Shown here piece after piece: positions 7,129 to 8,879 of a stretch of DNA of 8,879 bases. Numbering within the stretch: position 1 is the first letter of the stretch; every line of letters starts with the position of its first letter. Both the position numbers and the translations under genes were made by a program. A model generated the notes under the pieces. That model searched no databases. It had not been told where the DNA came from and saw only the letters and a list, made by a program, of their open reading frames with translations. Source of the stretch: Burkholderiales bacterium. GTDB taxonomy: Bacteria; Pseudomonadota; Gammaproteobacteria; Burkholderiales; UBA11063. The stretch covers positions 1-8,879 of the forward strand of contig JAPJMP010000094.1 of NCBI GenBank assembly GCA_026461645.1, given 5' to 3'.

Positions 7129-8679
7129 ATGGCAAAAAAAGGTAGTTTACTCCGTTCGTTGCTAAATGTAAGCGGCATGACCTTAATTTCGCGCATAATT
7201 GGCTTTATGCGTGATATGTTAATGGCTAGTTATTTTGGTGCCGGGTTTGCTACCGATGCATTTAATGTAGCCTTTAAATTACCTAATTTATTGCGCCGAG
7301 TATTTGCTGAGGGGGCCTTTTCGCAAGCATTTGTCCCGGTTTTAGCTGAATATAAAAATCATAAAACACATAATGAAACTCAGGAGTTTATTGCCTCTGT
7401 AATTAGTATGATGGCATTAGTATTAATTGTCATAGTAATTGTATGTATTATCTTTGCCTCTGCCGTGATTTGGATTACTGCTCCTGGTTTTACCGCCAAT
7501 CCTGAAAAATTTGCCTTAACTGTGACCTTATTAAGAATTACTTTCCCTTATATTTTATTTATTTCATTAGCTTCATTAATCGGTGGAATTTTAAATACTT
7601 GGGGGCTGTTTTCGATTCCATCTTTTACGCCCACCATTTTAAACGTAACTTTTATAATTTTTATTGTTTATTTGCACAATAAAATGCATCCGCCGATTTT
7701 AATTTTAGCCTGGGCCGTATTTTGCGGTGGTTTATTTCAATTTTTGTTTCAAATTCCATTTTTAAAGAAAATTCATATTTCCATAATGCCTAATTTTGAT
7801 TTTAGAAATCCAGCGGTGTGGCGAGTAATAAGATTAATGGGGCCAGCTATATTTGCGGTCTCAATAGCGCAAATAAGTATGGTTATAAATACTATCTATG
7901 CCTCGTTTTTACCTGGTGGTAGTATTTCGTGGATGTATTATGCTGATCGGTTAATGGAGTTTCCCACAGGAGTTCTAGGCGTGGCCTTAGGTACGATATT
8001 GCTGCCAAGTCTGGCTAAATATGCTAAAACGAGCAAGATTAGTAATGAATTTTCGCAAATCTTAGATTGGGGTGTTAGGTTATGCATTTTGTTAGCCCTG
8101 CCAGCTACTGTTGGTATTGCAATAATTGCTAAGCCACTTACCATGACTTTATTTATGCACGGTAAATTTAATATGTTTGATGTAATTATGACCGAAAGAG
8201 CATTAATTGCTTATGCAATTGGACTAATGGGTTTAATTTTGGTAAAAGTATTTGGTCCTGGCTTTTATGCTAATCAAGATATTAAAACGCCAGTTAAGGT
8301 GGCTATCTTAGTATTGTGTTGTACGCAAATTATGAATTTAGCATTCATTGGACCGTTAAAGCATGCCGGTCTTGCCTTATCTATAGGATTAGGGGCATGT
8401 ATTAATGCTGGTTTTTTATGTTTTTTATTAATTAAACGCAAAATATATGTTCCACAGCCGGGATGGAAGCTTTTTTTAATTAAATTAGTAACTGCGGTTT
8501 TAATTATGGCATTAGTGACTAAAATGTGTTTACTATTTTTGCCGTTTGATTTTATGGGTAAGACCTTAATTCGAGTTACATCGTTGATTGCTATTGTACT
8601 AATTGCAATATTGGTTTATTTTATTTGTTTGTTTTTATTAGGTTTTCGCTTTCATCAATTCAGTAAAATTCGTCATTGA
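7129..8679 (+). CDS. murJ: Lipid II flippase MurJ (MviN)
   Basis: Essential inner-membrane protein of the MOP superfamily that flips the peptidoglycan precursor lipid II to the periplasmic face. The 516 residues (E. coli has about 511) hold about 14 hydrophobic helices. Functional residues occur at a constant +4 offset from E. coli: R22 and R28 in SRIIGFMRD, D43 in ATDAF, R56 in LPNLLRRVFAEGAFSQAF, and R274 in YYADRLMEFP. Further conserved blocks are GVLGVALGTILLPSLAK (281-297), ALIAYAIGL, PGFYANQDIKTPVK, and MNLAFIGPLKHAGLALSIGL. All helices through the C-terminal LGFRFHQF are present, so the gene is intact. The start adds four residues to the E. coli N-terminus and is the only in-frame ATG close enough; no clear Shine-Dalgarno sequence is present in the 30-nt gap after clcA, and a run of seven A follows the start within three codons. 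The similarity pattern supports a beta- or gammaproteobacterial host. Confidence 0.97.
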   Translation: MAKKGSLLRSLLNVSGMTLISRIIGFMRDMLMASYFGAGFATDAFNVAFKLPNLLRRVFAEGAFSQAFVPVLAEYKNHKTHNETQEFIASVISMMALVLIVIVIVCIIFASAVIWITAPGFTANPEKFALTVTLLRITFPYILFISLASLIGGILNTWGLFSIPSFTPTILNVTFIIFIVYLHNKMHPPILILAWAVFCGGLFQFLFQIPFLKKIHISIMPNFDFRNPAVWRVIRLMGPAIFAVSIAQISMVINTIYASFLPGGSISWMYYADRLMEFPTGVLGVALGTILLPSLAKYAKTSKISNEFSQILDWGVRLCILLALPATVGIAIIAKPLTMTLFMHGKFNMFDVIMTERALIAYAIGLMGLILVKVFGPGFYANQDIKTPVKVAILVLCCTQIMNLAFIGPLKHAGLALSIGLGACINAGFLCFLLIKRKIYVPQPGWKLFLIKLVTAVLIMALVTKMCLLFLPFDFMGKTLIRVTSLIAIVLIAILVYFICLFLLGFRFHQFSKIRH

Positions 8680-8711
8680 AACGATGAAATTATGTTAAAT
8701 GTGGGTTAGTT

Positions 8712-8879
8712 ATGCAAAAAATTAAAACTATTAGCTTGTTAAGCATGGGATCAGCGTTAGAGTTTTATGATTTTACTATTTATGGCTTATTTTCAGCTTT
8801 TATGGAAAATTCATTTTTTCCTAAATCATCTAACGGTTCATTGCATGGATTTATTGGAATATTATTAATTTTTGGTGTC
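8712..8879 (+). CDS. MFS transporter, MHS/ProP-like, N-terminal part cut by window edge
   Basis: This open frame of 56 codons has no stop and runs off the right edge. Its start MQKIKTISLLSMGSALEFYD, then FTIYGLFS and a later FFP, is the hallmark of the metabolite:H+ symporter branch of the major facilitator superfamily (ProP, ShiA, KgtP and alpha-ketoglutarate, citrate or proline/betaine carriers), where a G-[NS]-x-LE-[WF]-[YF]-D sequence opens the first membrane helix. The substrate cannot be told from this part. ATG 8712 is chosen because nearby upstream ATGs (8684, 8692, 8699) run into stops within a few codons; GTGGG at 8701-8705 is a poor ribosome site. It lies 32 nt after murJ on the same strand and may share its transcript. 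In intracellular bacteria such as Legionella and Francisella this family is often expanded for taking host metabolites; whether that applies here is inference. Confidence 0.85.
   Translation, partial: MQKIKTISLLSMGSALEFYDFTIYGLFSAFMENSFFPKSSNGSLHGFIGILLIFGV

Larger units (their letters stand above)
13..8879 (+). other. Probable long co-directional transcription unit
   Basis: Eight genes run in the same direction with gaps of 46, 17, 26, 8, -4, 30 and 32 nt. I see no GC-rich hairpin followed by a T-run in any gap and no well-spaced -35/-10 pair, so read-through across the whole stretch is plausible. The firmest part is sppA-patatin-clcA, which is linked by overlapping signals. The lysA-hemL and clcA-murJ gaps are the best places for a hidden promoter. 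Functions are mixed, so shared transcription need not mean a shared pathway. Confidence 0.5.

Noticed and set aside
7105..7129. TTGCTT and TAAATA before murJ as a sigma-70 promoter.
   Set aside because: The spacer is only 13 nt, too short for a normal promoter, and the -10 would overlap the start codon.
1795..8144. Minus-strand open frames of about 67-76 codons within hemL, nagA, sppA and murJ.
   Set aside because: Each lies wholly or mostly inside a well-supported conserved gene, shows no recognisable domain, and is explained by reverse-strand reading of that gene.
8667..8691. Possible hairpin after murJ: TTCGTC pairing with GATGAA around an eight-base loop.
   Set aside because: Short, AT-rich, includes a G-T pair, overlaps the murJ stop codon and has no T-run after it. 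It does not meet the form of an intrinsic terminator.

Overview
The window is an AT-rich (by eye roughly one-third G+C), gene-dense stretch in which all eight genes lie on the + strand. Seven are complete and one is cut by the right edge. In order they are lysA (diaminopimelate decarboxylase), hemL (glutamate-1-semialdehyde aminomutase), nagA (N-acetylglucosamine-6-phosphate deacetylase), an sppA-like S49 signal peptide peptidase, a membrane-anchored patatin-like phospholipase, a ClC-type chloride channel/exchanger, murJ (lipid II flippase), and the first 56 codons of an MFS transporter of the metabolite:H+ symporter (MHS/ProP-like) type.

The organism is most likely a low-GC gamma- or betaproteobacterium. 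MurJ follows the E. coli protein closely, with every functional Arg/Asp at a constant offset of +4. The short S49 peptidase has the beta/gamma-proteobacterial arrangement: an N-terminal EQRASRRWKIFF segment before one membrane helix. HemL shows the C5 route to 5-aminolevulinate, which argues against a typical alphaproteobacterium. TGA serves as a stop and TGG encodes Trp, so the standard bacterial code applies. The low GC would suit a host-associated or intracellular lineage (for example Francisella-like or Legionellales-like), but nothing here fixes the genus.

Layout: the gaps between genes are 46, 17, 26, 8, -4, 30 and 32 nt, so no non-coding stretch reaches even 50 nt. I found no convincing intrinsic terminator, no clear promoter, and no tRNA, rRNA, riboswitch, CRISPR array, insertion sequence or attachment site. 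The sppA-patatin-clcA part is the tightest. The patatin gene has its Shine-Dalgarno sequence over the stop of sppA, and clcA starts inside the patatin stop codon (ATGA), so these three are probably translationally coupled.

Functionally this is mostly housekeeping. LysA ends lysine synthesis by consuming the wall precursor meso-DAP, NagA salvages GlcNAc-6-phosphate (wall recycling or amino-sugar use), and MurJ flips lipid II, so three of the eight genes touch cell-wall metabolism. The other genes are haem synthesis (HemL), membrane-protein turnover (S49), lipid hydrolysis (patatin), ion/proton exchange (ClC) and solute uptake (MFS). I do not see a clear new defence or mobile system. The points most worth following up are a LysA that looks like the Bacteroidota type rather than the usual proteobacterial one (possible transfer), and the coupled S49 peptidase / membrane-tethered patatin / ClC trio.
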